Source of the DNA: DATMTS01 sp035564555 | GTDB lineage: Bacteria; Actinomycetota; Actinomycetes; Actinomycetales; Microbacteriaceae | Length of the DNA: 64,000 nucleotides | Assembly (NCBI GenBank): GCA_035564555.1 | Contig: DATMTS010000106.1 | Span: 117,346 to 181,345 of the forward strand | Direction of reading: 5' to 3' | In this document: positions 26,024-36,901 of the stretch, one piece after another | How positions within the stretch are numbered: the stretch's first letter is position 1 | Layout of the letters: every line of letters begins with the position of its first letter | Position numbers and translations under genes: made by a program | The notes under the pieces: model-generated | What the model saw: the letters and a program-made list of their open reading frames with translations, nothing else | What the model was told of the DNA's origin: nothing | Database searches by the model: none

Positions 26024-27040
26024 GTGGACCCCGTCGATGCCTTGCACGAGATCGCCTTCTGGCTCGAGCGCGAGCTCGCCCCGACTTTCAAAGTGCAGGC
26101 GTTCCGCCGAGCGGCGGCGCAGCTCGCTGAATTGTCGACGCAGGAGATCGAGGCGCGCATTCACGACGGCCGGCTGAAGCGGATGAAGGGCATCGGCGCC
26201 CGCACTCTCGAAGTCGTCACTCAGGCCGTCGACGGCGAAGTGCCGGACTATCTGCGCGATCTGCGGGAGCGCGGGGAGCGCCCGCTCGCCGACGGCGGCG
26301 TGCTGCTGCCGAAGTTGCGGGGCGACCTGCACAGCCACAGCGACTGGTCCGACGGCGGCTCGCCCGTGGCCGAGATGGTCTCGGCCGCGCGCGTGCTGGG
26401 CCGGGAGTACCAGGCCATCACGGATCATTCGCCGAACCTCACCATCGCCAACGGTCTGACCGCCGAGCGGCTCACCGCGCAACTGCAGCTCGTCGCCGAT
26501 GCGGACGCCGCCACCCCGGGCATCCGGGTGCTCAGCGGAATTGAAGTGGACATCCTGGAGGACGGGGCACTGGACCAGAGCGCTGAGCTGCTGGACAGGC
26601 TCGACGTGGTCGTGGCAAGCGTGCATTCGAAGCTGCGCTCCGACCGGGCGACCATGACCGCCCGCATGCTCAGCGGCATCCGCGATCGCCACACCAACGT
26701 GCTCGGGCATTGCACCGGCCGACTCGTCGCGGGCTCGCGCGGCACGCGCCCGCCCTCGCAGTTCGATGCGAAGCGGGTGTTCGACGAATGCGCCGAGCAC
26801 GATGTGGCCATCGAGATCAACTCCCGCCCGGAGCGGCAGGATCCGCCGGAGGAGCTGATGCAGCTCGCCCTCGACGCGGGATGCCTGTTCAGCATCGACA
26901 CCGACGCGCATGCGCCAGGGCAACTCGACTTTCTGCAGTACGGGGCCGAGCGCGCGCTGAGTGCCGGCATCCCCGCCGAGCGGATCGTCACGACGTGGTC
27001 CGTCGACCGGCTGCTGGAGTGGACGCACGCCAAGCGCTGA
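26024..27040 (+). CDS. Helix-hairpin-helix plus PHP-domain protein
   Basis: A 338-residue protein. Residues 1-85 resemble the 8-kDa/HhH region of family X DNA polymerases (LKRMKGIGARTLEVVTQAVDG). A PHP phosphoesterase domain follows from about residue 100: GDLHSHSDWSDGGSPVAEM, then YQAITDHSP, SGIEVDIL, VVASVHSKL, NVLGHCTGR, IEINSRP and IDTDAHAP, which supply all the metal ligands. The polymerase nucleotidyltransferase module is absent. A repair phosphoesterase or exonuclease role is plausible by analogy. The start is GTG at 26024. Confidence 0.85.
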   Translation: MDPVDALHEIAFWLERELAPTFKVQAFRRAAAQLAELSTQEIEARIHDGRLKRMKGIGARTLEVVTQAVDGEVPDYLRDLRERGERPLADGGVLLPKLRGDLHSHSDWSDGGSPVAEMVSAARVLGREYQAITDHSPNLTIANGLTAERLTAQLQLVADADAATPGIRVLSGIEVDILEDGALDQSAELLDRLDVVVASVHSKLRSDRATMTARMLSGIRDRHTNVLGHCTGRLVAGSRGTRPPSQFDAKRVFDECAEHDVAIEINSRPERQDPPEELMQLALDAGCLFSIDTDAHAPGQLDFLQYGAERALSAGIPAERIVTTWSVDRLLEWTHAKR

Positions 27041-27098
27041 ATGCGCTCGGTCGACGCGCCGCCCGGGCACGACACGGCCGTCCGCATAGGCTGAGCTC

Positions 27099-27479
27099 AT
27101 GATCATCATCGCGGTCCTCCTCGTCGCCCTGGCCGCCGCCCTGCATGTCGGCATCTTCGTGATGGAGTCGGTCGCGTGGAGCCGCCCGGCGGTCTGGAAG
27201 CGCTTCGGGCTCGCCGATCAGCAAGCGGCCGAGACCACCAAGGCGCTGGCATACAACCAGGGCTTCTACAACCTGTTCCTCGCGATCGGGGCCATTGTCG
27301 GCATCGTGCTCTACGGCGTCGGCCAGACCGGTCCGGGGCTCGCGCTGGTGATCTTCACGCTGTCGTGCATGGTGCTCGCCGCGATTGTGCTCGTGACCAC
27401 CGGCAGGAGCTACTGGCGGGCGTCCCTGATCCAGGGCATCCTGCCGCTCGCAGGCCTCATTCTGATGCTGCTCTCGTAA
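27099..27479 (+). CDS. DUF1304 family membrane protein
   Basis: A 126-residue protein with four transmembrane helices. ALHVGIFVMESVAWSRPAVWKRF and ALAYNQGFYNLFLAIGA are the hallmarks of DUF1304. The function of the family is unknown. It ends 13 bases from the convergent monooxygenase gene. The upstream PHP gene is 58 bases away on the same strand. Confidence 0.88.
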   Translation: MIIIAVLLVALAAALHVGIFVMESVAWSRPAVWKRFGLADQQAAETTKALAYNQGFYNLFLAIGAIVGIVLYGVGQTGPGLALVIFTLSCMVLAAIVLVTTGRSYWRASLIQGILPLAGLILMLLS

Positions 27480-27492
27480 TACAGCTGCCGAT

Positions 27493-28779
27493 TCAGTTCG
27501 CCCGTTGCGCGAGCACCCCGCGTGTCGTCGCACCGCGGATGCCGGGTGACACGTGCTCCGGACGGAAGCCGCGCCCGACGAGCCGGGCCGTGACGCGCTG
27601 CATGATGGGCGCAGCTGCGCGCAGCATCAGCCGAGTGGATGCCGGCACCGGGTCGGGCAGGATCGCACCGCCGCCCGGCTTCGCGATGACCCGGTGCGCG
27701 GCCAGCTGGATGCGCTGCATCCGCTCGACGGCGAGCAGCCGACGCCGTTGCAGCCGCAGGCAGGCGTCCTCCAGCTGCTCCGTCGACGCGCCGGAGCGCA
27801 GCGGTTCGGCGAGCAGATTGGCCGCCGCGACGGCATCCTGCACGGCGTAGTTCACGCCGACCCCGAAGGCGGGCGACATGGCATGCGCGGCGTCACCGAT
27901 GCACAGCAGCCCCGGGGTGAACCACCGCGAGAGCCGGTCGATCTGCACGGTGAGAAGCTTCACGTCGTTCCACGAGGTGAGCGAGCCGACCACCTCGGCC
28001 AGGAACGGCACCGTGGCGACGAGCGACGCGCGGAATCCGGGCAACCCGTTCGCCTTCAACGGCTCGAACCCGCCCTTGGGGATCACCATGCCCATCTGGT
28101 AGTAGTCGCCGCGCGGAATGGTCAGGACCATGGAGCTCTCGTCGAGATACGCCAGGGTGTCCGGCGGCTCGACGGCGGGCTTCGGCAGCCGGAACCAGAG
28201 CACGTCGATCGGCACGCCGAATTCGTGCGGCCGCAGGCCGGAGGCCTTGCGCAAGGTGGAGCCGCGCCCATCGGCGGCGACGGTCAGCCTGGCCCGGATG
28301 TCGACGTCGCCCTGCGGACCGGATGCCGTGGCACCCACCACGACTCCGCCCTCGCGGGTCAGGCCGGTGGCCTCGGTCGACATCAGCAACCGGAACCCGG
28401 GATACGCCGAGGCGTGCTCGGCAAGGAACGCGAGGAAATCCCACTGCGGCATGAGCGCGAGCACGTCGTACGGCTTGCGCAGGTACCCGAAGTCGACCGG
28501 ACGCAGCCGGAACCCGTTGATCACCGCGTCGAGCGTGTGCACATCGGTGTGCGGCAGCGCGAGGAAGGCGTCGCGCAGGCCGAGTTCGCCGAGCACCTGG
28601 ATGGTCGACGGGTGGATGGTGTCACCGCGGAAGTCGCGGAAGAAATCGGCGTGCTTCTCGAGCACTACGACCTTGAGTCCGGCCCGTGCCAGCAGCATCC
28701 CGAGCATCACTCCGGCCGGGCCGGCGCCGGCGATGCAGCAGTCCACGTCGATGCGGGTCGGAACCGGGGTGCGAGCCAT
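27493..28779 (-). CDS. FAD-dependent monooxygenase (PHBH/UbiH family)
   Basis: A 428-residue group A flavoprotein. CCIAGAGPAGVMLGMLLA is the FAD-binding G-x-G-x-x-G, TVAADGRGSTLRKASGL the D-G motif, and LCIGDAAHAMSPAFGVGVNYAVQDA the second FAD motif. It is close in layout to p-hydroxybenzoate hydroxylase. It probably hydroxylates an aromatic or polyketide-like substrate with NAD(P)H. No pathway genes are adjacent, so the substrate is open. Confidence 0.88.
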   Translation of the reverse strand: MARTPVPTRIDVDCCIAGAGPAGVMLGMLLARAGLKVVVLEKHADFFRDFRGDTIHPSTIQVLGELGLRDAFLALPHTDVHTLDAVINGFRLRPVDFGYLRKPYDVLALMPQWDFLAFLAEHASAYPGFRLLMSTEATGLTREGGVVVGATASGPQGDVDIRARLTVAADGRGSTLRKASGLRPHEFGVPIDVLWFRLPKPAVEPPDTLAYLDESSMVLTIPRGDYYQMGMVIPKGGFEPLKANGLPGFRASLVATVPFLAEVVGSLTSWNDVKLLTVQIDRLSRWFTPGLLCIGDAAHAMSPAFGVGVNYAVQDAVAAANLLAEPLRSGASTEQLEDACLRLQRRRLLAVERMQRIQLAAHRVIAKPGGGAILPDPVPASTRLMLRAAAPIMQRVTARLVGRGFRPEHVSPGIRGATTRGVLAQRAN

Positions 28780-28829
28780 GATCCGATCGTGCCCGAGTGC
28801 CGAGTGGATGTCTACGGCTCCGCAGGGCG

Positions 28830-29234
28830 TCAGTCGATGAGTTCGCCGCCGGGCTGGTCGACGTCGGGTCCGAGCACGCGCAGCGCTTCGACGAGCCGGG
28901 TGGCGTGCGTCGTCGAGACGATCACGCGGGCGAATTCGGTCGAAGGCTCGGCGTCGACGTCGAGGTCGATCACCACGGCCGCGCGGTTCTTGCCCTTCAG
29001 CAGCAGGAAGTCCTTGCCGCCGTGGAACTTCCAGGTGCCCACGGCGAGGGTGAGCGGCACGATGGTGCCCGGCGCCCGCACACCGCGGATCCAGATCCAG
29101 GAGTCTTCGGTGATGGCCACCGATCGGATGTCTTCGCGCCGCACCACGATGTCCTCCCGCCTCAGAGAGAGCAGCCTCTCGGTGGGGGTCAGGTGGATCT
29201 CGAGGCGGTCGCGGTGTACGTGCAGATCGGCCAT
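28830..29234 (-). CDS. Conserved hypothetical protein, PH-like
   Basis: A 134-residue cytosolic protein with no signal or membrane segment. It begins MADLHVHRDRLEIHLTPTER and alternates short hydrophobic strands (IRSVAITEDSWIWIRG, TIVPLTLAVGTWKFHGGKD, AAVVIDLDVDA) before a C-terminal helix. This resembles bacterial pleckstrin-like domains, but that is pattern-based. I do not recognise a named family. It lies 50 bases upstream of the FAD monooxygenase gene in the same direction and is divergent from the ROK gene. Confidence 0.65.
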   Translation of the reverse strand: MADLHVHRDRLEIHLTPTERLLSLRREDIVVRREDIRSVAITEDSWIWIRGVRAPGTIVPLTLAVGTWKFHGGKDFLLLKGKNRAAVVIDLDVDAEPSTEFARVIVSTTHATRLVEALRVLGPDVDQPGGELID

Positions 29235-29337
29235 GCCTCTAGTCTGCCTGCTCGCCCCGGGGCCCGGCTGAGCCGTAGGCCACAAAGCCATAACCCTTCC
29301 ATGGGCGCCCGCCGACGAGAGTGCCGCACTGTATCGT

Positions 29338-30522
29338 GTGTTCGTGGCAGACCAGCGGCGCACCCCTGGGTCGCAGACTTCACTTCGTGAAGCCAACCGC
29401 GGCCGGATCGTCGACGCCGTGAAGAAGCACGGCGGCCTCAGCCAGGTGGAGCTCGCGGGCCTCACGGGCCTCTCGCCGGCGACCGTCTCGAACATCGTCA
29501 AGGAGCTCGCCTCCGCGGGTGTGCTGCACACCGCGCCCGGCACACGCAGCGGCCGGCGGGCCCAGCACGTGACGCTCGCCCACGCGCTGGGACTGGTCGT
29601 GGGTGTGCACTTCTCCACCCGGCACATGCGCATCGCGCTGGCCGACGTGGCCCACACCGTGGTGGCCGAGAATCACATGCCGCTGGCCAAAGACCATCGC
29701 GCCGACAACGAACTCGACCGTGTGATGCTGATGCTCGCCGACATGCTCGATTCGGTGGATGCGGAGATGCGCGACGTGCTGGCGGTCGGCATCGCGTTGC
29801 CGGCGCCGTACGACCGCCTCACCGGCACCGTCGCACGCACCGGGTTCATGCGCGGCTGGGACGGCGTCGCCGTCGGCGAGGTGATGCAACGCCGCCTCAA
29901 GCATCCGGTGTTCGTCGACAACGCCGCCAACCTCGCCGCGCTCGGCGAACTGCGCATGGGCGCGGCACGCGGCAAGGACAGCGCCGTGTACATCGACGTG
30001 GGCGACACGATCGGCTCCGGGCTCATCCTCGGCGGCCGCGTCTACACCGGCCACAGCGGCGTCGCCGGCGAACTCGGACACACCGTGATCCGCGAAGACG
30101 GGCCGCTGTGCCGTTGCGGCAACCGAGGATGCCTGGAAGCCATCGCGGGCGGCCCCGCGATCCTCGAACCGCTGCGCAGCGCGCGAAGCGGGCTCAAGCT
30201 GCAAGACGTGATCATCCATGCGATGTCGGGCGATTCGGCCTGCATCCGAGCGATCGCCAAGGCGGGCGAGGCGATCGGCGTCGCCACGGCGAACCTGTGC
30301 AATCTTTTCGACCCGGAGCGCATCGTCGTCGGCGGAGAGCTGTCAAGAGCCGGGGAGCTGCTGCTCGGACCGTTGCGCCGAGAGGTGGAACGAGCCATCG
30401 TCGTCGGGCCGGAGGCCGTGCCCGACATCGTGCAGAGCCAATTGGGTGCCCGCGCGGCCACGATGGGCGCCATCGCTTACGCCGTCGACCGGGTATCGAT
30501 CCAGACCGAGGAGGCGGAGTGA
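29338..30522 (+). CDS. ROK-family transcriptional regulator (XylR/NagC type)
   Basis: A 394-residue protein. A winged helix lies at residues 18-80 (VELAGLTGLSPATVSNIVKEL) and a ROK sugar-kinase-like domain follows. The zinc site is complete: GELGHTV and CRCGNRGCLE (Cys258, 260, 265). The catalytic motif of ROK kinases, x-N-D-x-N, is altered to VDNAAN (193-198), so the catalytic Asp is Ala and no kinase activity is expected. It is the first gene of the sugar ABC operon, its stop overlapping the next ATG by one base. It probably represses the importer genes and is released by the sugar. Confidence 0.9.
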   Translation: MFVADQRRTPGSQTSLREANRGRIVDAVKKHGGLSQVELAGLTGLSPATVSNIVKELASAGVLHTAPGTRSGRRAQHVTLAHALGLVVGVHFSTRHMRIALADVAHTVVAENHMPLAKDHRADNELDRVMLMLADMLDSVDAEMRDVLAVGIALPAPYDRLTGTVARTGFMRGWDGVAVGEVMQRRLKHPVFVDNAANLAALGELRMGAARGKDSAVYIDVGDTIGSGLILGGRVYTGHSGVAGELGHTVIREDGPLCRCGNRGCLEAIAGGPAILEPLRSARSGLKLQDVIIHAMSGDSACIRAIAKAGEAIGVATANLCNLFDPERIVVGGELSRAGELLLGPLRREVERAIVVGPEAVPDIVQSQLGARAATMGAIAYAVDRVSIQTEEAE

Positions 30523-31619
30523 TGCGCCCCAGAATCGTGGCGGTGACGGCGGTGCTGGCCGCACTCGTCATGCTCACCGCCTGCAGCAACGCGGTCAGCC
30601 CGAACGGAACCGTCTCGCACCCAGCGGCCGATCCGGCGACGGCATCCATCGGCCTGCTGCTGCCCGACTCGACGAACACGCGATACGAGGCGGAGGATCG
30701 CCCGGCCTTCGAGGCCGGGGTCGCGACGCTGTGCCCGCGTTGCACCGTGCGGTACCAGAACGCCTCCGCCGACGCCAGTAAGCAACAGGCTCAGGCCGAG
30801 GCGATGCTCTCCCAGGGCGTGAGCGTACTCGTGCTCGACGCGGTCGACGGGGAGGCCGCGGCCTCCATCGTGAACGAGGCCGTGGCGCAGAACGTTCCGG
30901 TGATCGCCTACGACAGGCTCATCGACAGCCCCGATCTGGCCTATTACATCTCGTTCGACAATCGCGAGGTGGGTGTGCTCCAGGCCCGGGCGCTGGTGAA
31001 CCGGATGCGCGAACTGGGAGCTCCGAGCGGTTCCGGCATCCTGATGGTGAACGGGTCGCCGACCGACAACAACGCGTCGCTCTACAAGCAGGGCGCGCAT
31101 TCGGTGCTCGACCACAGCGGATACCGGGTGCTCAACCAGTACGACACGCCCGACTGGGCAGGCTCGGAGGCGCAGAGCTGGGTGGCGGGTCAGCTCACGC
31201 AGTATGGCGACGCGGTCAGGGGCATCTACGCGGCGAACGACTCGCTCGCCCAGGGCGCGATCACCGCGGTGCAGGGCGCCGGGATCTCGCCGATTCCGCC
31301 CACCACGGGGCAGGATGCCGAACTCGCGGCCGTGCAGCGCATCGTCGCGGGCATCCAGTACATGACCGTGTACAAGCCGATGCGCCAGCAGGCGCAGCAG
31401 GCCGCCCGGCTGGCCGTCGACCTGCTGAACGGCAAGCGGCCGCGCGGCGCGACGACGGTTGCGACCGGCGGAGGAACCGTTCAGGCGTTCGAGCTGTCAC
31501 CAGAGGCCGTGACCGCTGAGAACCTGCAGAGCACGGTGATCGCCAGCGGCTTCCACACCGCCGCCGAGATCTGCACCCCCAGCTACAAGGCCTACTGCAC
31601 GAAGTACGGCATCCGATGA
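30522..31619 (+). CDS. Sugar ABC transporter substrate-binding lipoprotein (XylF-like)
   Basis: A 365-residue periplasmic-binding-protein-1 family lipoprotein. The signal peptide ends at the lipobox LTAC in VMLTACSNAVS. VIAYDRLIDSPDLAYYISFDNREVG is a near match to the D-xylose-binding protein XylF. AANDSLAQGAITAVQGAG and TTGQDAELAAVQRIVAG complete the PBP1 pattern. It is anchored outside the membrane and hands a monosaccharide to the permease encoded two genes downstream. Xylose is the likely ligand but is not proven. Confidence 0.88.
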   Translation: MRPRIVAVTAVLAALVMLTACSNAVSPNGTVSHPAADPATASIGLLLPDSTNTRYEAEDRPAFEAGVATLCPRCTVRYQNASADASKQQAQAEAMLSQGVSVLVLDAVDGEAAASIVNEAVAQNVPVIAYDRLIDSPDLAYYISFDNREVGVLQARALVNRMRELGAPSGSGILMVNGSPTDNNASLYKQGAHSVLDHSGYRVLNQYDTPDWAGSEAQSWVAGQLTQYGDAVRGIYAANDSLAQGAITAVQGAGISPIPPTTGQDAELAAVQRIVAGIQYMTVYKPMRQQAQQAARLAVDLLNGKRPRGATTVATGGGTVQAFELSPEAVTAENLQSTVIASGFHTAAEICTPSYKAYCTKYGIR

Positions 31620-31641
31620 ACGCGCTATCGAAGGAGACCCG

Positions 31642-32493
31642 ATGAGGATCGACGATCCCGCCTCGGCCGAACCGGCGCCCGACCTCGACACGCTCACCGT
31701 CGAGCCCGTGCTGAGCATGCGCTCCATCACGAAGTCGTTCGGACCCGTGCACGCACTGCGAAACGTCGCATTCGACGTCTATCCCGGTGAGGTCGTGGCC
31801 ATCGTGGGCGACAACGGCGCCGGAAAGTCCACGCTTGCCAAGATCCTGGCCGGCGTGCATCCGCAGGATTCGGGCACCATCACCTTCGAAGGCGCGTTCG
31901 TCTCGATCCCCGACCCGGCGGCATCCCGAGAGCTCGGTATCGCCACGGTGTTCCAAGACCTCGCGCTCTGCGACAACCTCGACGTCGTCTCGAATCTGTT
32001 CCTCGGCCACGAGCTCACGCACGGCGTGCTCGACGAAGAGGAGATGGAGAGCCGCTCGTTCCAGCTGCTGCGGCAGCTCTCGGCGCGCATCCCCTCGGTG
32101 CGGGTGCCGGTCGCTTCGCTCTCCGGCGGCCAGCGTCAGACGGTGGCCATAGCGCGTTCCCTGATCGGCGAGCCGCGCGTGGTGATCCTCGATGAGCCGA
32201 CCGCGGCACTGGGCGTCGCTCAGACCGCCGAGGTGCTCAACCTCATTGAGCGGTTACGCGAGAACGGCCTCGGCGTCGTGCTGATCAGCCACAACATGGC
32301 CGACGTGCAGGCGGTGGCCGACCGCGTCGTGGTACTGCGGCTGGGCCGCAACAACGGCGACTTCCGCGTTCCGGATGTCAGCTACGAAGAGATCATCGCC
32401 GCCATCACCGGGGCGACCGACAACGTGGTCAGTCGGCGGGCGCATGCGACGCGGCCGACGAGCCTGCTCGAGCAGGAGGGTGACGACGAATGA
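31642..32493 (+). CDS. Sugar ABC transporter ATP-binding protein, single-domain
   Basis: A 283-residue ATPase with one nucleotide-binding domain: Walker A GDNGAGKST, signature LSGGQRQTVAIAR, Walker B VVILDEPTAALG and H-loop ISHNMAD. Typical CUT2 sugar ATPases (XylG, RbsA, MmsA) are about 500 residues with two fused domains. This is the half-size FrcA-like form and must act as a homodimer. It lies 22 bases after the binding protein and overlaps the permease by four bases (ATGA). A 27-residue acidic/proline N-terminal extension precedes the ATPase core. Confidence 0.88.
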   Translation: MRIDDPASAEPAPDLDTLTVEPVLSMRSITKSFGPVHALRNVAFDVYPGEVVAIVGDNGAGKSTLAKILAGVHPQDSGTITFEGAFVSIPDPAASRELGIATVFQDLALCDNLDVVSNLFLGHELTHGVLDEEEMESRSFQLLRQLSARIPSVRVPVASLSGGQRQTVAIARSLIGEPRVVILDEPTAALGVAQTAEVLNLIERLRENGLGVVLISHNMADVQAVADRVVVLRLGRNNGDFRVPDVSYEEIIAAITGATDNVVSRRAHATRPTSLLEQEGDDE

Positions 32494-33755
32494 GCGCGCA
32501 ACGCGGATTGAAGACCGAATCGCCTACCCGTCCTCCTGCTGAACTCCTCGACGAGCGGCTGATCAGAACCGAGGGGCTGCGCGGCGCGCTCGCGGCGTTC
32601 GGCATGCGGGTGCGCAGCGGCGACCTCGGTTCGTTGCCCGTGGTGATCGGGTTGGTGCTGATCGCGATCGTGTTCCAGGCGCTGAACCCGAACTTCCTGT
32701 CGGCGAACAACCTCGTCAACCTCACCCTGCAGGCGGCACCGATCGGCGTCATCGCCATCGGCATCGTGCTCGTGCTGCTGGTCGGCGAACTCGACCTGTC
32801 TGTCGGCTCGGTGAGCGGCCTGGCCTCGGCGATCCTCGGGGTGTGCATGGTGCGGTTGCAGTGGCCCATCCTCGTCGCCGTGCTGGTCGCGATCGTCGCG
32901 GGCGCCCTGATCGGCGCACTCTACGGCTTCCTGTTCACCCGCTTCGGGGTACCGAGCTTCGTGATCACGCTTGCCGGGCTCCTGGGTTTTCTAGGGCTGC
33001 AGCTCGCGCTGCTCGGCCCGGAGGGCTCGATCAACATCCCCTTCACGAGCTGGATCGTGCAGTTCGCGAACACCTGGTTCCTGCCGCCGTGGGCCGTTTA
33101 CACGCTCGCGGGCCTCGGCGCTGTCGGCGTGCTCGCCCGCGATCTGCTGCGAAACCGCCGGCGGATGAGGGCGGGGCTGCACAACGGCCCGCTGTCGATC
33201 ACCGTCGTGAAGGCGCTCGCCCTGGCGGCCGTGCTCGGCGTCGCAGCGTGGTACCTGTCGACCGACCGCGGAACGGGCGTGATGCCCGTTCTGTTCGTGC
33301 TGCTCGTCGTGCTGATGAGCTACCTGCTGCGACGAACCCGATGGGGCAGGTCGATCTACGCCGTGGGCGGCAACGTCGAGGCGGCACGCCGCGCGGGCAT
33401 CCGGGTACGCGGCGTCTACGTCTCGGTCTTCGTGCTGTGCTCGACATTCGCCGTTCTCGGCGGGCTGTTCGCGGCGGCACGACTGGGCTCCGCCGCGACG
33501 TCTTCGGGCACCGCCGACACCAACCTCAACGCCATCGCCGCCGCCGTGATCGGCGGAACGAGCCTGTTCGGCGGCCGCGGCAGTGCCTGGTCGGCGTTGC
33601 TGGGCATTCTGGTGATCTCCTCGATCGCGAGCGGGCTCACCCTGCTGAATCTGGATGCTTCCGTTCGATACATGATCACGGGAGCGGTGCTGCTGCTCGC
33701 CGTGATCGTCGACTCGCTCTCCCGTCGATCGCGCGCTTCCCACGGTCAGGCCTAG
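32490..33755 (+). CDS. Sugar ABC transporter permease (XylH-like)
   Basis: A 421-residue BPD_transp_2 membrane protein with about ten hydrophobic segments. NFLSANNLVNLTLQAAPIGVIAIGI, then LVGELDLSVGSVSGLASAILG and YAVGGNVEAARRAGIRV are the CUT2 permease signatures. It has an N-terminal cytosolic extension of about 45 residues and a long central loop around residues 200-240. It pairs with the half-size ATPase through an ATGA overlap. Confidence 0.9.
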   Translation: MSAQRGLKTESPTRPPAELLDERLIRTEGLRGALAAFGMRVRSGDLGSLPVVIGLVLIAIVFQALNPNFLSANNLVNLTLQAAPIGVIAIGIVLVLLVGELDLSVGSVSGLASAILGVCMVRLQWPILVAVLVAIVAGALIGALYGFLFTRFGVPSFVITLAGLLGFLGLQLALLGPEGSINIPFTSWIVQFANTWFLPPWAVYTLAGLGAVGVLARDLLRNRRRMRAGLHNGPLSITVVKALALAAVLGVAAWYLSTDRGTGVMPVLFVLLVVLMSYLLRRTRWGRSIYAVGGNVEAARRAGIRVRGVYVSVFVLCSTFAVLGGLFAAARLGSAATSSGTADTNLNAIAAAVIGGTSLFGGRGSAWSALLGILVISSIASGLTLLNLDASVRYMITGAVLLLAVIVDSLSRRSRASHGQA

Positions 33756-33796
33756 TTCCGGCGCTCACCCGATCGCCGATGCACAACCGTTACGCG

Positions 33797-33825
33797 ACGT
33801 TGCGTTCATAAGATGAACGCAACGT
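33797..33825. promoter_or_regulatory. 29-bp palindromic operator candidate
   Basis: The arm ACGTTGCGTTCAT at 33797-33809 is repeated exactly in inverted form (ATGAACGCAACGT) at 33813-33825, around the spacer AAG. It lies in the 193-base gap in front of mmsA, with TGTTATCG immediately downstream as a possible -10 region. Long perfect palindromes of this kind are bound by ROK or LacI/GntR repressors. The ROK protein encoded at 29338 is the nearest candidate. Confidence 0.7.
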
Positions 33826-33948
33826 GTTATCGTGGCACCGCTGTTCTTCGCGAACAGGCTCCGAAGCCGTATTGCAGCCCCACCCCCGGGACGACGACGT
33901 CACTCGCTTGAGCTCGACGTCGAACTCCCCAGAGCGAGAGGACCCGCC

Positions 33949-35495
<1,547 letters not shown>

Positions 35496-35499
<4 letters not shown>

Positions 35500-36803
35500 G
35501 CAAGTTCACCCGAAGCGTGCGCACCCTGACAGGCGGGCGCGGTCTCAGCCAATACAGCATGATCATCGCGCTGGTCGCGATCATCATCGTGTTCGATCTG
35601 TGGACGGGCGGGCTGACGCTCGACCCGACCAACGTGATCAACATGGTGCAGCAGTATTCGTACATCCTGATCCTCGCGATCGGCATGGTGATGCTCATCA
35701 TCGCGGGCCACATCGACCTGTCGGTCGGTTCGGTGGCCGCGTTCGTCGGCATCGTGGTTGCGCAGTCGATGGCCGTATGGCACCTGCCCGCGGGCCTCGC
35801 GATGCTGCTCGGTCTCGTCGTGGGCGCACTGGTCGGGGCCTGGCAGGGTTTCTGGGTCGCGTTCGTGCGGGTGCCCGCGTTCATCGTGACGTTGGCAGGC
35901 CAGCTGATCTTCCGCGGGGCGAATCAGGTAGTCGGCAACTCGACCGCGTCGCCGACCCCGGCCTCGTACAACTGGATCGGCAACGGCTTCCTGCCCGACT
36001 TCGGACCCGACTTCGGCTACAGCAACTGGACGCTCATCCTCGGCGCGATCGTCGTAGTCGCGTTGATCTGGAAGGAGCTGCGCGACCGTCGCAAGCGCGT
36101 CGCCATGGGTGCGTCGCTGCGCCCGGCATGGGTGAGCGTCGTCAAGCTCGTCGTGCTGTGCGGCATCACGGTGTACGCCACGCTCCTGTTCGGCTCCGGC
36201 CGCGTCGGCACCAGCTTCCCGATCGTCGGCATCATCGCCGGCATCCTCATCCTGATCTACAGCTTCGTCACCAGCAGCACGATCTTCGGGCGGCACATCT
36301 ACGCGGTCGGCGGCAACGCCAGCGCCGCGGTGCTCTCGGGCGTCAAGTCCCGCAGGGTGAACTTCCTGCTGATGATGAACATGTCGGTGCTGGCCGCGGT
36401 CGCCGGCATGGTTTTCGTCGGCAACGCCCAGGCATCCGGACCGTTCGACGGCACCGGGTGGGAGCTGGATGCCATCGCGGCCGTCTTCGTCGGCGGTGCC
36501 GCGATCTTCGGCGGCGTCGGCACGGTCGCCGGCTCGATCATCGGCGCGTTCGTGATGGCCTTCCTCTCCAACGGCCTGTCTCTGCTCGGGCTGGACAGCC
36601 CGTGGGTGTCGATCATCCGCGGCCTCGTGCTGATCGCCGCGGTCGGCTTCGACGTCTACAACAAGACCCAGGGCCGCCCCTCGGTGACCGGGCTGCTGCT
36701 GCGCGGCTTCATGCGCCGCAAGCCGACCGTGACCGAAGAGGCGATCGACGCGCAGCCGAAGGGTCTCGAGCAACCGGCAGGCGACAAAGTCCCGCTGTCC
36801 TGA
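35496..36803 (+). CDS. mmsB: Multiple-sugar ABC transporter permease
   Basis: A 435-residue permease with about ten membrane spans. LILAIGMVMLIIAGHIDLSVGSVAAFVG is the CUT2 signature. VPAFIVTLAGQLIFRGANQVV, then YAVGGNASAAVLSGVKSRRVNFLLM and GGAAIFGGVGTVAGSIIGAFVM follow as in GguB/MmsB. Its ATG overlaps the mmsA stop (ATGA). The C-terminal 60 residues are a hydrophilic tail. It is followed after 98 bases by the binding protein. Confidence 0.93.
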
Positions 36804-36901
36804 GCCGCCGGCTCGAACAGCACAACGAGGTGCAGCCCATCGCCGGGCTGACCCGCAATCCCCCACGCAAGTTGCAATCCACACACAAGGTAAGGAAAAC
36901 C

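Noticed and set aside
26024..27040. DNA polymerase X
   Set aside because: The nucleotidyltransferase domain is missing; only the HhH and PHP parts are present.
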